DNA from: Pseudoalteromonas peptidolytica
GTDB taxonomy: Bacteria > Pseudomonadota > Gammaproteobacteria > Enterobacterales > Alteromonadaceae
Assembly: GCF_012641745.1 (NCBI RefSeq)
Contig: NZ_WEHZ01000031.1
Location: 1-64,000, forward strand
Reading direction: 5' to 3'
Length of the DNA: 64,000 nt
Position 1 is the first letter of the stretch. Each line of letters begins with the position of its first letter. The notes under the pieces are model-generated. The model was not told the origin of the DNA. It ran no database searches and was given only the letters and a program-made list of their open reading frames with translations. This document shows positions 17,044 to 26,400 of the stretch, piece after piece. The position numbers were made by a program, and so were the translations under genes.

Positions 17044-17948
17044 CAAGCAGCGACCTTAGTGCGATTTAATGCAGCGACAAGATTTGTCATGAGCGACTCA
17101 AATTCCCACTGCTGGTTATGTATTTCAATACTGCTCCACCTTACCGCGCTGAATTGTGGTTGATTTTTGTCGTCATGGTAGTTGGCGTGGCGAGCAATAA
17201 AAGCGGTTGCGCGGGCGGCAAAAGCATTGGCTTGTGCTTGTGTGGTTTGAGGATGAATGATGACAAATTTATCTGCCGCAAATCGACATAGTAAGTCGCT
17301 TTCACGCATACTTAAAGAAAGCATATCAGCAGTATCTCTGAGTAGTTGATTGCTTTTTTGTAGACCATGTTGACGCGAAAAGGCGGCGAAATTGCAAATA
17401 TCAAACATGGTTAAACAAAAAGTACAATGTTCGCTTTCTAAGCGTGCCAATTCATGGCTTATCTGATTTTTCATGTACTCGATGCTGTAAAGTCCAGTCA
17501 CAAAATCAGTGATACTGTGATCGCGATAAAACCGCTCCTTTTTCATCAATGTTTGATTAAATATACTTTGCTCTTTGTACCAATAGTGAGCAGCAATACT
17601 CATCAAGATCATACCAATACAGGCGGGAATAGCTTCAAAGCTAGTTAAATAGGGCGGCGTAAAAATCACCATTTCGTCTAAAAAATCCCATAGCATTGAT
17701 ACATACATAGCACTTAATCCTGCAAACAATAGGTTAGTTACCAGACCTTTTGGACGAGTAAGGAGAGTAACGACTATCCACATTAAGGTTATTAATGCCA
17801 GTCCACCTTCACCAAGACAGTCGAGTAAATTAATATCTGCTAAGGGTTTAGGCACAGAGGTGTGGTAAGTGGCCGTTATCGCAAGCAACGTCAATCCCAC
17901 AAGTGTGCTCCATTTTGATTGGTGTAACAAAAAAGGTTGCAGTTTCAT
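17043..17948 (-). CDS. Membrane protein with degenerate GGDEF domain keeping the I-site
   Basis: A 301-residue protein with five or so membrane segments in residues 12-125 and a GGDEF-type domain about 145-295. The active-site motif is AADKF (224-228) instead of GGDEF, and the metal-binding segment reads DICNF rather than D.D.F, so cyclase activity is unlikely. An RESD I-site (215-218) is placed exactly five residues before the motif, the position used for c-di-GMP binding. I infer a c-di-GMP sensor. First gene of a two-gene operon with the AraC regulator at 16051. Confidence 0.8.
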   Translation of the reverse strand: MKLQPFLLHQSKWSTLVGLTLLAITATYHTSVPKPLADINLLDCLGEGGLALITLMWIVVTLLTRPKGLVTNLLFAGLSAMYVSMLWDFLDEMVIFTPPYLTSFEAIPACIGMILMSIAAHYWYKEQSIFNQTLMKKERFYRDHSITDFVTGLYSIEYMKNQISHELARLESEHCTFCLTMFDICNFAAFSRQHGLQKSNQLLRDTADMLSLSMRESDLLCRFAADKFVIIHPQTTQAQANAFAARATAFIARHANYHDDKNQPQFSAVRWSSIEIHNQQWEFESLMTNLVAALNRTKVAA

Positions 17949-18500
17949 ATTAATCGTTCAGTTCTAAAAGGCGCGCCATGGTAAAAACTTGTGCTTGGAC
18001 TCGATAGGGTCAATTTAGCGCAGTAAAGGCGGTATTTTTATGACAGGCACTGCAATTTTTAAAATTTAAGACCATCATAACTTTTGACTAGCGTGATATT
18101 ACGCCTTTTGAACTTTGGTATTAGTTTGATTAACTTACCTATTAACTCCGAATTTAGGTTAAGTAAATCACCCATTTCTACGCACGGTAAGTGTTCTGAC
18201 TGTGCTACAAGCATTTAATGCTTGCACCATCGAGCGGCGAGGTCTAACGGTAAGAAAAGGCGCAGCGATGCTAACTTAAAATTTGTATAAGGACTTGTTA
18301 GTAATAAGAATATTCTTTATTTACTAAACCAATCAACTGGTAAGCATGTGTCCTGCTTGTAAAGGGGTCTAATTGGCTCAGACGGCTAATTTATTCATAT
18401 TTATTCAGTAAAGTCATGAGTTTGAGCATCTACGTGAAATAAAAACGTCACCTTTTCGCACTAGGGTAGCCACGATGTTTTATCGAGGTATCAAAACCCA
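17949..18500. other. Gene-free divergent spacer
   Basis: Between the GGDEF protein start (minus strand) and the TonB receptor (plus strand). No supported gene or RNA. AATTTAGGTTAAGTAAATC near 18139 and AAGCATTTAATGCTT near 18210 are small palindromic elements of unknown meaning. The downstream end merges into a family A remnant at 18501. Confidence 0.4.
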
Positions 18501-18569
18501 ATATCAATTTGTTTGAATATTTGCTCAATTTTTCCCCAAAATAGTTCACTTAATTAAGCAAATTGGTAT
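18501..18569 (+). repeat. Family A repeat, internal-deletion derivative
   Basis: A 69-bp copy: left end ATATCAATTT plus TTTGCTCAATTT, joined directly to the right end CCCCAAAATAGTTCACTTAATTAAG and AAATTGGTAT. The core hairpin and the shared module are missing, as in deletion derivatives of transposable elements. It ends 23 bp before the TonB receptor start, so it is within that gene's leader or promoter. Confidence 0.75.
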
Positions 18570-18592
18570 AACTCAACCTGTGCGAGCAAATA

Positions 18593-21382
18593 ATGAAAAA
18601 AAATCTACCGACGAGCTTTAAACTTTCAGCTGTTGCAATGATCTGTGCTGGATCTGTGCTTAGCTCAGCAGCAAGCGCTAACACGTTAACTGGCCAAGTT
18701 AGCTCCGTATCACAAAAAAGCCACTTTGAAGGGGCGAAAGTATTAATAAAAGAGCTAGAAAGAACGCTTATTTCTGAGCGAGATGGTCGCTTTACAGCAA
18801 CCAATGTACCGGCTGGCACTTATACACTTGAGATAAGCTATCTAGGCGCGAAGACAGTAACAAAAACCATCACCATTGATGAAAACCAAGTGACTAATGT
18901 TCAAGTGCAATTAGGCTCACAGTCGAACCAAATGGATGACATTATTGTTATTGGGCAACGTGCAGGTCAAGCTGGCGCATTAAATAGACAGAAAAATGCT
19001 TTATCGTTAAAGTCTATTGTAAGCGCTGATTCGATTGGCCAATTGCCAGATCAAAACGCGGCAGAAGCACTCCAGCGCTTACCTGGGCTGTCCATTCAGC
19101 GAGATCAAGGTGAGGGGCGCTTTGTCGCTATCCGTGGTATCGATCCAAACTTGAATAATGTGACCATTAATGGTGCTAATGTACCTTCACCAGAAGCTGG
19201 TGTGCGCTCAGTTGCAATGGATGTGATCCCCAGTGAGCTTGTGCAAAGTCTAGAGGTAAGTAAAACTGTGACCCCTGACATGGATGCTTCTGCGGTTGGG
19301 GGTAGCATTGAAGTCAAAAGTCTAAGTGCATTTGACCGCGAGCAACAAAGTTATAGTGTCACGCTGCAAGCATCGCATAACCAACAAGTTAGCGAAACTA
19401 GCCCTAAAGCCTCCTTCAGCTTTACTGATATTTATACACTGAACAACAACACTGAAGTTGGCGTTGCGACAGCGGTTTCTTGGTTTGAGCGTGAGTTTGG
19501 CTCTCATAATATTGAAACCGATGGCGGGTGGAAGACACTTGAGATGGCCGATGTCAACACTGATGAAGAAGTGAGTTTTTTCGGTGCCGAAGAAATGGAA
19601 CAACGTCATTATCGTATTACTCGGGAGCGTTTAGGGGCGGCATTGAACGTAGACGTCCATCACAAAGGGTTTAATAAATATTACTTGCGTACACTTTACA
19701 GTCAGTTTTCTGATGATGAGTTTCGCCAGCGTAATGAGTACAAATTTGACAAAGGTGATGTGTTAGCTGACGAATTAAGTCAAAGTGCAGCGTACTTTCG
19801 AGGCGCAGAGATGGACAGAGATACCAAGGACAGATACGAAGAACAAAGTATTTTATCTTTGGTATTAGGTGGAGAAAACCTAATACAAGATTGGTTTATT
19901 GAATACAGTTTAGGCTACTCAAAGTCTGAAGAAAGTGAGCCAAATCGTTTAGACACCGCATTTGCTGGAGAGGACTTTACACTTGGTTATGTACTTGATG
20001 GCAAGACACCTACTTTAGCCGCAGACGAAGCATCTGGTCAGCTTAATCAATTTGTATTAGATGAAATCGTATGGGAGAACAACTTAAGTGAAGATGAAAA
20101 TATCAGTTTTAGGCTGGATTTAACCAAAGATTTTGTTTTGCTTGGACATAATGCCCAGTTTAAGTTTGGTGGTAAGTATGCGGATCGTGAAAAATTTAAT
20201 CGTGTTGATGCAACATTATACGATGATGGTTTTGGGGCGTTAACAGCGCAAGATTTCAGCGCAGCGGAGCCAGAGTATGATCTTGGTAAATTTGGCCTTG
20301 GCCTAAGTCGCAACCAGATCAAAGATTACTTCTTTAGCAAGCGTGATGCGCTTACGATAAATCAACTTGAAACAGATATTGAAACCAAAGGGCGTTCATA
20401 CACCAGTGAAGAGACTGTGACAGCGTTATATGCCATGTTAACGGTTGATGTTGAAAAGCTGAATGTCATTGCAGGATTTAGGTATGAGGATACAGACTAC
20501 GCAACCACAGGCAATCGTGTCGAGTTGATAAATGATGAAGTCAGTGACATAGAACGTGTAGCAATAAATCAGTGGCAAGTGGAAGATAGCTATGATCATT
20601 TACTTCCGAACTTGACTTTGAGGTATGAGCTAAGTGAACAACTGATCACCCGATTTGCGTATACACAAACCATTGCACGACCCAGCTTTGAAGATGCCGC
20701 GGCATTCCAACTTATAGAGACCGAAACTACACAAGAAGATGATGCGATTGAAATTGAACGCAAAGCTGAGGTGGGGAATCCAGACCTAGACCCATACAAG
20801 TCGAGTAATTATGATTTTTCTTTGGAGTATTACCCAGGTTCTATTGGGGTGCTATCAGCTGGGGTTTTTCATAAGAGTATTGATAATTTCATTATCAAAG
20901 CGCAGGTACAAGATAATGGCAAATGGGAAGGCTACAAAGAAGTTATCCAAAGCATTAACGGCGGTGCAGCTGATTTAACAGGGGTAGAATTAGCCTACAC
21001 GAAAAACTTCCAAAATGGGTTGATGATCTCGGCAAACGGCACATTAATTGATGCTGACGATAACTTGCCAAATCAATCTGATACCATTGCTAATTTTATG
21101 GTTGGCTACGAAAGTAACCTCATTAGTGCTCGTCTAAGTGCATCTTATAAAAGCAAAAGTTTTTTATTTGAAGAAAACAATCAAGCTGTTTATCAAGACG
21201 ACCATCTGCAACTCGACTTGAGTATGAAGTATTTTTACACCGACAAGACGCAACTATATTTTAATGCAATAAACATCACAGATGAAGCGATGAGTATTTA
21301 CCAAGGGGATACACGGTATAACTATCAATATGAGACTTACGGTCGTTCATTTGAAATTGGGGTGACAGTGACCTCATTTTAA
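18593..21382 (+). CDS. Large TonB-dependent receptor with N-terminal carboxypeptidase-regulatory-like domain
   Basis: A 929-residue receptor. Signal peptide 1-29, CarboxypepD_reg-like beta-sandwich about 30-110 (LTGQVSSVSQKSHFEGAKV, ERDGRFTATNVPAGTYTLEISYLG), TonB box area MDDIIVIGQR, plug about 125-245 (DQNAAEALQRLPGLSIQRDQG; IRGIDPNLNNVTING) and a beta-barrel to the terminal FEIGVTVTSF. This is the Caulobacter-type oligosaccharide/organic-ligand receptor class. The acid-phosphatase-like enzyme 104 bp downstream suggests uptake of a phosphorylated organic ligand, by inference. A family A repeat derivative lies immediately upstream. Confidence 0.92.
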   Translation: MKKNLPTSFKLSAVAMICAGSVLSSAASANTLTGQVSSVSQKSHFEGAKVLIKELERTLISERDGRFTATNVPAGTYTLEISYLGAKTVTKTITIDENQVTNVQVQLGSQSNQMDDIIVIGQRAGQAGALNRQKNALSLKSIVSADSIGQLPDQNAAEALQRLPGLSIQRDQGEGRFVAIRGIDPNLNNVTINGANVPSPEAGVRSVAMDVIPSELVQSLEVSKTVTPDMDASAVGGSIEVKSLSAFDREQQSYSVTLQASHNQQVSETSPKASFSFTDIYTLNNNTEVGVATAVSWFEREFGSHNIETDGGWKTLEMADVNTDEEVSFFGAEEMEQRHYRITRERLGAALNVDVHHKGFNKYYLRTLYSQFSDDEFRQRNEYKFDKGDVLADELSQSAAYFRGAEMDRDTKDRYEEQSILSLVLGGENLIQDWFIEYSLGYSKSEESEPNRLDTAFAGEDFTLGYVLDGKTPTLAADEASGQLNQFVLDEIVWENNLSEDENISFRLDLTKDFVLLGHNAQFKFGGKYADREKFNRVDATLYDDGFGALTAQDFSAAEPEYDLGKFGLGLSRNQIKDYFFSKRDALTINQLETDIETKGRSYTSEETVTALYAMLTVDVEKLNVIAGFRYEDTDYATTGNRVELINDEVSDIERVAINQWQVEDSYDHLLPNLTLRYELSEQLITRFAYTQTIARPSFEDAAAFQLIETETTQEDDAIEIERKAEVGNPDLDPYKSSNYDFSLEYYPGSIGVLSAGVFHKSIDNFIIKAQVQDNGKWEGYKEVIQSINGGAADLTGVELAYTKNFQNGLMISANGTLIDADDNLPNQSDTIANFMVGYESNLISARLSASYKSKSFLFEENNQAVYQDDHLQLDLSMKYFYTDKTQLYFNAINITDEAMSIYQGDTRYNYQYETYGRSFEIGVTVTSF

Positions 21383-21453
21383 TTATTTTTGGTTAATTTA
21401 GAATATGCTGCTGTTGAGTTATCCCTTAAATACCGCAGCCCACTTCCATAGGT

Positions 21454-21486
21454 AGGAGCGCACCGTGGTAACACGGTGCAATAATA
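21454..21486 (+). promoter_or_regulatory. Ribosome binding site separated from its start by a perfect hairpin
   Basis: AGGAG at 21454-21458 is 28 nt before the phosphatase ATG, too far for normal initiation. Between them GCACCGTG-gtaa-CACGGTGC (21460-21479) is a perfect 8-bp hairpin with a tetraloop. If it folds, one base before and seven bases after the stem leave an effective spacing of 8 nt. No other Shine-Dalgarno is closer. This is a structural inference from sequence. Confidence 0.5.
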
Positions 21487-22746
21487 ATGAAAATAACCCT
21501 TGTTGTTTTACTATTGACGCTAAATAGCACGGCACTGGCCGCAAATAATATTAATTTTTTGGCTTTTGGAGATGGTGGGTACCACCCTGATTATCCCAAG
21601 GCTAAACATATTCATTCTCCAAAAACGAAGGCCGAGTTTATCGCGGCTGAAAAAGCGGATTGGCTTGCAGAGCACCGTCCAATTGCAGAGTTTAATCATG
21701 CGCCGATTTATGTTTACCCAGGAACAGAAACAGCAACTGAAGCATCAGGTGCCGCAGTGGTTGGCAAAGCGATGGCTGAGTTATGTCAAAACAAACCTTG
21801 TGATTTTGCGATTCAGCTCGGTGATAACATTTACCCTGACGGCGCTGCTGCAAACGATGGTAAGGATGATAAGCAGCGTATGGATGATTTAATTTTAGCG
21901 CCACTTAGCCCTTTGTTGCTTCAAAATCCTAATTTGGTCGTTTATTCTGCTTTGGGGAATCATGATTGGAAAACCTCTCGCCGTGGTGTCAAATTACAAA
22001 CACAATGGATGGAAAAGCACGCTAACTTTCATATGGGCAGGAAAGGATACTACAGCTATACCATAGGAGAACAAGGCAATGACGTTGAGTTTTTTGTGTT
22101 AGATACTAATATGCTGCTCTCTGGTCAGCATTATTACGAAATTCCTCTAAAGCCTGATGGTAGCGAGCAAGGACTAGCCAGTGCACTTGCTAGTGGTCAA
22201 GCTAAGGTTGAAGATATTGAAAGACATGAGCAGCCCGTCAATGGTGAAGATCATAAACAGCTGGCATGGCTTGCAAATGGATTAAAGCACTCCACAGCAA
22301 AATGGAAAATTGTGTATGGCCATCACGTGATTTGGTCTGTGGGTGGCACTAAATATGACGAAGCACACGTACTTCGCCGCCTGATTTTACCTGAATTATG
22401 CGAATATGCTGATGCCTATATCGCGGGTCACGAGCATGATTTGGAGCTACTAACAGATGACTGCTCAAGGGTTTTACCGAATAATAAAAAGCCTAAATTA
22501 CCACTTATCATTAGTGGTGCAGCCTCAAAAATGCGTGGCACCCATTCTCCGCTTGCTCACTACCAAGCACTACGTTACCCAGAATATGACTTAGTCTGGA
22601 ACAAAGCTTTTATCTGGGGGTTTGCCCATATCGAGCTTGATAACCACAATGATATTCTTAACGTGGCATTTTATACCACGCCACGCGACTTAAGTGGTCA
22701 AGTTGTACCTGAGCAACGTTTTAGTTTTGCACATCGTAGCAACTGA
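21487..22746 (+). CDS. Exported metallophosphoesterase, purple acid phosphatase-like
   Basis: A 419-residue protein with signal peptide (MKITLVVLLLTLNSTALAA) and the calcineurin-like motif series in order: GDGG (about 28), GDNIY (about 113), GNHDW (about 157), YGHH (about 278) and GHEHD (about 316). These supply the ligands of a two-metal centre hydrolysing phosphate esters in the periplasm or outside the cell. Tartrate-resistant acid phosphatases are the closest type. It follows a TonB receptor in the same direction, so the pair may release and import an organic phosphate or its product. Translation start is discussed under the hairpin-separated ribosome site. Confidence 0.88.
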   Translation: MKITLVVLLLTLNSTALAANNINFLAFGDGGYHPDYPKAKHIHSPKTKAEFIAAEKADWLAEHRPIAEFNHAPIYVYPGTETATEASGAAVVGKAMAELCQNKPCDFAIQLGDNIYPDGAAANDGKDDKQRMDDLILAPLSPLLLQNPNLVVYSALGNHDWKTSRRGVKLQTQWMEKHANFHMGRKGYYSYTIGEQGNDVEFFVLDTNMLLSGQHYYEIPLKPDGSEQGLASALASGQAKVEDIERHEQPVNGEDHKQLAWLANGLKHSTAKWKIVYGHHVIWSVGGTKYDEAHVLRRLILPELCEYADAYIAGHEHDLELLTDDCSRVLPNNKKPKLPLIISGAASKMRGTHSPLAHYQALRYPEYDLVWNKAFIWGFAHIELDNHNDILNVAFYTTPRDLSGQVVPEQRFSFAHRSN

Positions 22747-22879
22747 TACGTGTCTGTGGGTTTGATTCCAGCTCAAGTTGAACGAAAAGCTAAGGTATTA
22801 GCTGGTTAATAATTAGTATAAAGCGTTTGTATCTAAAAGTGAGCTTTTACACAAAGTAAATCGAGGTAAAATGACAGGA

Positions 22880-22908
22880 GCGTGTTGGCGAAATGGGGGC
22901 CAACACGC
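22880..22908 (+). terminator. Hairpin after the phosphatase gene, possible terminator
   Basis: GCGTGTTGGC-gaaatgggg-GCCAACACGC is a perfect 10-bp stem 134 bp past the stop. There is no T-run after it, so it is either a weak terminator or an RNA-stabilising structure. Confidence 0.4.
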
Positions 22909-23011
22909 AAAGGTACAGGCACATTTTCGACTCCTATCTGCGAAGAGAGGTCATGGCAAGCCGGTGACATTATTGTATAATTTAGATAAATTTTGATTAT
23001 CAATATCCAAT

Positions 23012-24945
23012 ATGTACAAAAAAGTATCTATAGCGCTGCTCCTTACCCTTTTGTTATTGCTCGTCGTTGCAACGCTAGATACATTTTGGTTTCATCAAGC
23101 CGACAGGCAACAAACACAGCCACAGCAAAATGGCTGACGCCTGAAGCACAGTTAAAACGTATTGCACCTGACCACCCGCTGTTGAGCATTTATGAGCGCG
23201 CAAAAACTGAACCTGCAACGGCGCTTAAAGCACTATCAGCTTGGCGTGAAAGTCGTCAATCTTTATCACACATAGAGCAAGTTTATCTGTTGTGGACGCA
23301 AAGACGGGCGGCACAAAAGATGGGAAACGATACTAAATTTGCACAGATAAAGCGTGAGATTGACACTTTTGCAGTTACAAACCAGCTAGATTGGTTGGCA
23401 GCATGGAGTGCGCAGGAGGATGCCAAGCGAGCGATCAGAGCCGGCGAGTTGGCACAAGCACAACTTGCCATTGAGCACAGTGTTAATCTGGCAAAAAGCG
23501 CGCAAGCTGAGCTTTTATTGCTAGAGATTTATAACACGGCTGGTGTTGCATATAATGCGACAAATGATTTGATTAAGGCACAGCAGTATTTTTTACATGG
23601 TATAAAGCTGGTGGGGGCATACCCAGAAAGTGACTTTAATGCACTTTTTAATAACAACTTGGGTTTGCTCTATGTGCATTTAGAGCAATGGCAAAATGCG
23701 TTATTACATCTTGGCAAAGCACAAGAACTATACGCGCTATCACCAAATAGTAACCCCAATTATATGCTGGTTATTCTGTTAAATCAGTCATTTGCGTATG
23801 GTCGTCTTGGCCAACTTAGTGACGCGAGAGAAAAATTCCAACAAGCGCTGACCTTCAAAAATAAACAGACAAGTGAATTCTACAAGGCAATATTACTCAA
23901 AAGTGAAGCGAGATTACTGTTACTTGAAGGCGATACTAGGCTTGCTATAGCAAAAGCTCAGTTATGTATACAGCTCGCCAAACAGGAAGTACTTGCCAAG
24001 CAGCAGGGGATCTGTGCGCTTATTCAAGCACAGGCGCTTTATCAGCAAAATAGCTTAGATGAAGCAGCCATTTTGATTAACCAAGCGACTCAAATATTTA
24101 CTACGCTGAATCATCAAAGGTGGTTGCTTAGAAGTCAATTTACACGCTCACAAATACTGGAAGGGCTGGGGGAGTCCAGCAATGCACTGAACGTGTTAAA
24201 AGCTGCTCATACACAAGAAAAAGCAATGATTATAGGGCAGTTATCTGCATTAAATAGCGCATTAGAAATTCAGCAGATCGCACAAGAAAGAGATCTATTG
24301 AGTGCCAAACATCAACTTTCTAAGCTTGAGTTACTCGTAGATAAACAGCGCTTAAGGCTCCTTGCTCTGTGGTTGTTTGCTGCCGTGATCATCCTAATTT
24401 GGCTTGGAGTAAACACCAGATTGATGCGAAAAGATAACCGCAGATTACATGACTTAAGCTATCGAGACCCATTAACGGGAGCGTCAAATCGCCGTCTTTA
24501 TCACCAAGAAATACACACTCCCAGTGTGCTGGACAAAAAAGCAGAGTATCACTTAGTGATCATCGATCTGGATCATTTTAAGCGTATCAATGATACCTAT
24601 GGACACGATAAAGGAGACATTGTACTGGCGATAGCAGCCGCTCGTTTACAGCGTTTTGTTCAGCCTCAAGAGCTATTTATACGCTGGGGAGGCGAAGAAT
24701 TTTTGATGGTGTTAAAGGCCCGAGAAAACATTCAAGATGCTGTTGAAAAAATGGCTTCTGCATTGCGCTCTGAACCTTTTGAATTAGGTGAGCTGCGCAT
24801 TTCTGTCACTGCATCATTCGGTGTGAGCGCTAGCCGACCAATCGCAAATTTGGATGATGATAGCGCCTTTAAAGCTGCTGACCAATGCCTCTATCGTGCC
24901 AAAGAATTAGGCAGAGATAGGGTCGAAGTACAAACAAAACCATAA
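23012..24945 (+). pseudogene. TPR-GGDEF diguanylate cyclase with a 1-nt frameshift near the 5' end
   Basis: The body (from about 23131) encodes TPR-like helical repeats (about residues 90-400), a coiled segment, one TM (LLALWLFAAVIILIWLGV) and an intact GGDEF domain: DPLTGASNRR, DLDHFKRINDTYGHDKGD, and the active site GGEEF. No RxxD I-site is present before it. In this frame there is no good start: only a TTG at 22993. The natural N-terminus, MYKKVSIALLLTLLLLLVV, starts at ATG 23012 one frame away and hits TGA after QPQQNG. One additional A in the AAAA run at 23127-23130 would fuse the two frames (QPQQKWLTPEAQ). Either a real mutation or a base-calling error. Functionally a cyclase producing c-di-GMP. 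Confidence 0.8.
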
Positions 24946-25025
24946 TGCTTTACTTTTATGAGAGTTGTTCGAACTCTGATATATTATCGCGAGTGCGATA
25001 GTGTTGTTGAGTAACATTAGGGTTA

Positions 25026-25235
25026 ATACCAATTAGTCTTAATACTTGCTCAATTTGAAGGCGTAAATCTGACGCTAACAGTGTAAAAAACGTCTTATTT
25101 AGAACGACTAAATAGCACCATTTTTACCTTGCATACACAGATGTAGGTACCTTGGCGATAGCAGGACGCAGTAGCGGAGTTATCGACAAGGTTTTCTCGC
25201 CTCAAAATAGACCACTTAAGTAAGAAAATTGGTAT
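25026..25235 (+). repeat. Family A MITE-like repeat, full-length copy
   Basis: A 210-bp copy with ATACCAATT at the left and AAAATTGGTAT at the right, and all modules in the same order as 456-666, including TATTTAG-aacga-CTAAATA and GTAGGTACC...GCAGGACGC. It fills most of the 24946-25283 gap. Confidence 0.82.
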
Positions 25236-25283
25236 AACAAGCTCATCTAGCGAATTGGTATTTTTATAAAAAAGGATTGTATT

Positions 25284-25751
25284 ATGTTGTGGCTATTGTT
25301 GAGCTTTATATTGTTTTCACCATTAGTTCCTGGTGCGCAGCCTGGTCCAGTTAGAAAGGAAGTGGTTTCTGAATGTGGGGACTATCAATTAAAAATAGTT
25401 TCTCTTGAGTTAAATCGTAACATCCCTGAACAATCCATCTTAGATGAGTCAGCGGGTCACTTTGGCAACCCTTACCTGTTGACGCAAGAACTGGTTTATA
25501 TCTCGAAGGCTGGCGTCACAACACATTCAATATCTAATGTGTGGCCTGAATATGAACGCATAGACCCCACCAGATATTATTCTGCGACGATCAAGCAATG
25601 TACGGATAAACGAGAGGCTATTATTGCCTTTTGGAGCGGAGGTAATTGTAGAGATGTATGTGAAGCGTGGGCTCTGGTGACATTCACAGAGGATGGCACA
25701 ATAGAAAGCTCCAAAGGTTTGTCTTATCAGGAGTTTAAACTATTTAACTGA
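25284..25751 (+). CDS. Exported protein of unknown function
   Basis: A 155-residue protein after a good AAGGA site, with an N-terminal hydrophobic signal (MLWLLLSFILFSPLVPGAQ). The mature part has four cysteines (CGDYQ, KQCTD, GNCRDVCEAW), the last two in a close pair that may form disulfides, and aromatic-rich beta-type sequence. Single gene just after the family A repeat at 25026-25235, which may carry its promoter. Family not recognised. Confidence 0.68.
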   Translation: MLWLLLSFILFSPLVPGAQPGPVRKEVVSECGDYQLKIVSLELNRNIPEQSILDESAGHFGNPYLLTQELVYISKAGVTTHSISNVWPEYERIDPTRYYSATIKQCTDKREAIIAFWSGGNCRDVCEAWALVTFTEDGTIESSKGLSYQEFKLFN

Positions 25752-25853
25752 GCTGAAAGCTATTTACCTTGTAATCATGCGTTGGTTTTAAAACGCATAG
25801 GTTAGCAGTGCAAAAATGGTTTTCCTCCATATATTTTTCACAAGGACAATAAA

Positions 25854-26219
25854 ATGTATAACCTCAATACAGTTGAAATAAAATCGTTCGTGCCTGCTAA
25901 AAAATTTGCACTTTCTAAGCGATTTTACCAATCTATTGGCTTCGAAATGGCCTCTGAGTTTGAGGGCGTTGCTTATTTTAAATTAGGCATGTGCTCATTT
26001 TTACTCCAAGACTTTTATGAGCCAACTCACAGTCAAAACTTCATGATGCACTTGCTCGTCGAGGATGCGCAAAGCTGGTACAAGCACATTTTACAATTAG
26101 ATTTGGAAGAAAAGTTTAGTGCTCAGATCTCTGAACTTGTTGAACAACCGTGGGGGATGCTTGAATTTTGTGTGACGGATCCAAGTGGAGTACTATGGCG
26201 TATTGCCGAGAATAAGTGA
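25854..26219 (+). CDS. VOC-superfamily protein (glyoxalase/bleomycin-resistance fold)
   Basis: The 121-residue protein has the VOC pattern: KSFVPAKKFALSKRFYQSIGFEMASEFEGVAYFKLG at the N-terminus and WGMLEFCVTDPSGVLWRIAENK at the C-terminus, the latter with the Glu that is a metal ligand in many members. VOC proteins are metal-dependent enzymes or drug-binding proteins; which applies here cannot be told. AAGGA site at normal spacing before ATG 25854. Confidence 0.85.
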   Translation: MYNLNTVEIKSFVPAKKFALSKRFYQSIGFEMASEFEGVAYFKLGMCSFLLQDFYEPTHSQNFMMHLLVEDAQSWYKHILQLDLEEKFSAQISELVEQPWGMLEFCVTDPSGVLWRIAENK

Positions 26220-26241
26220 CACTAGCTTAGCTTTTAACCAT

Positions 26242-26284
26242 GCTTTCTCGCCTCAATATAGTGTGTTTAATTAAAAAAATTGGC
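26242..26284 (+). repeat. Family A repeat, right-end fragment
   Basis: GCTTTCTCGCCTCAATATAG, TTTAATTAA and AAAATTGG match the last 43 bp of family A, with no left part. Confidence 0.55.
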
Positions 26285-26400
26285 TCTACTTATAAAGACT
26301 TAGCTTTCATAAATTTGGCGTATTTTTTGCTAAAAACTACAAAGGCGCCGCCATGCGGCAATAAAACACCGATATTGATTTTTAATCAAGGAGCTAGGTT

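Noticed and set aside
18300-18592. Pho box before the large TonB receptor
   Set aside because: I looked for the CTGTCAT-type direct repeats expected of PhoB control because of the phosphatase downstream. None was found.
22993-23130. N-terminus of the open frame beginning with TTG at 22993
   Set aside because: It gives a non-signal sequence, whereas the overlapping frame from ATG 23012 encodes a typical membrane anchor. The 22993 frame is an artefact of the frameshift at 23127-23130.
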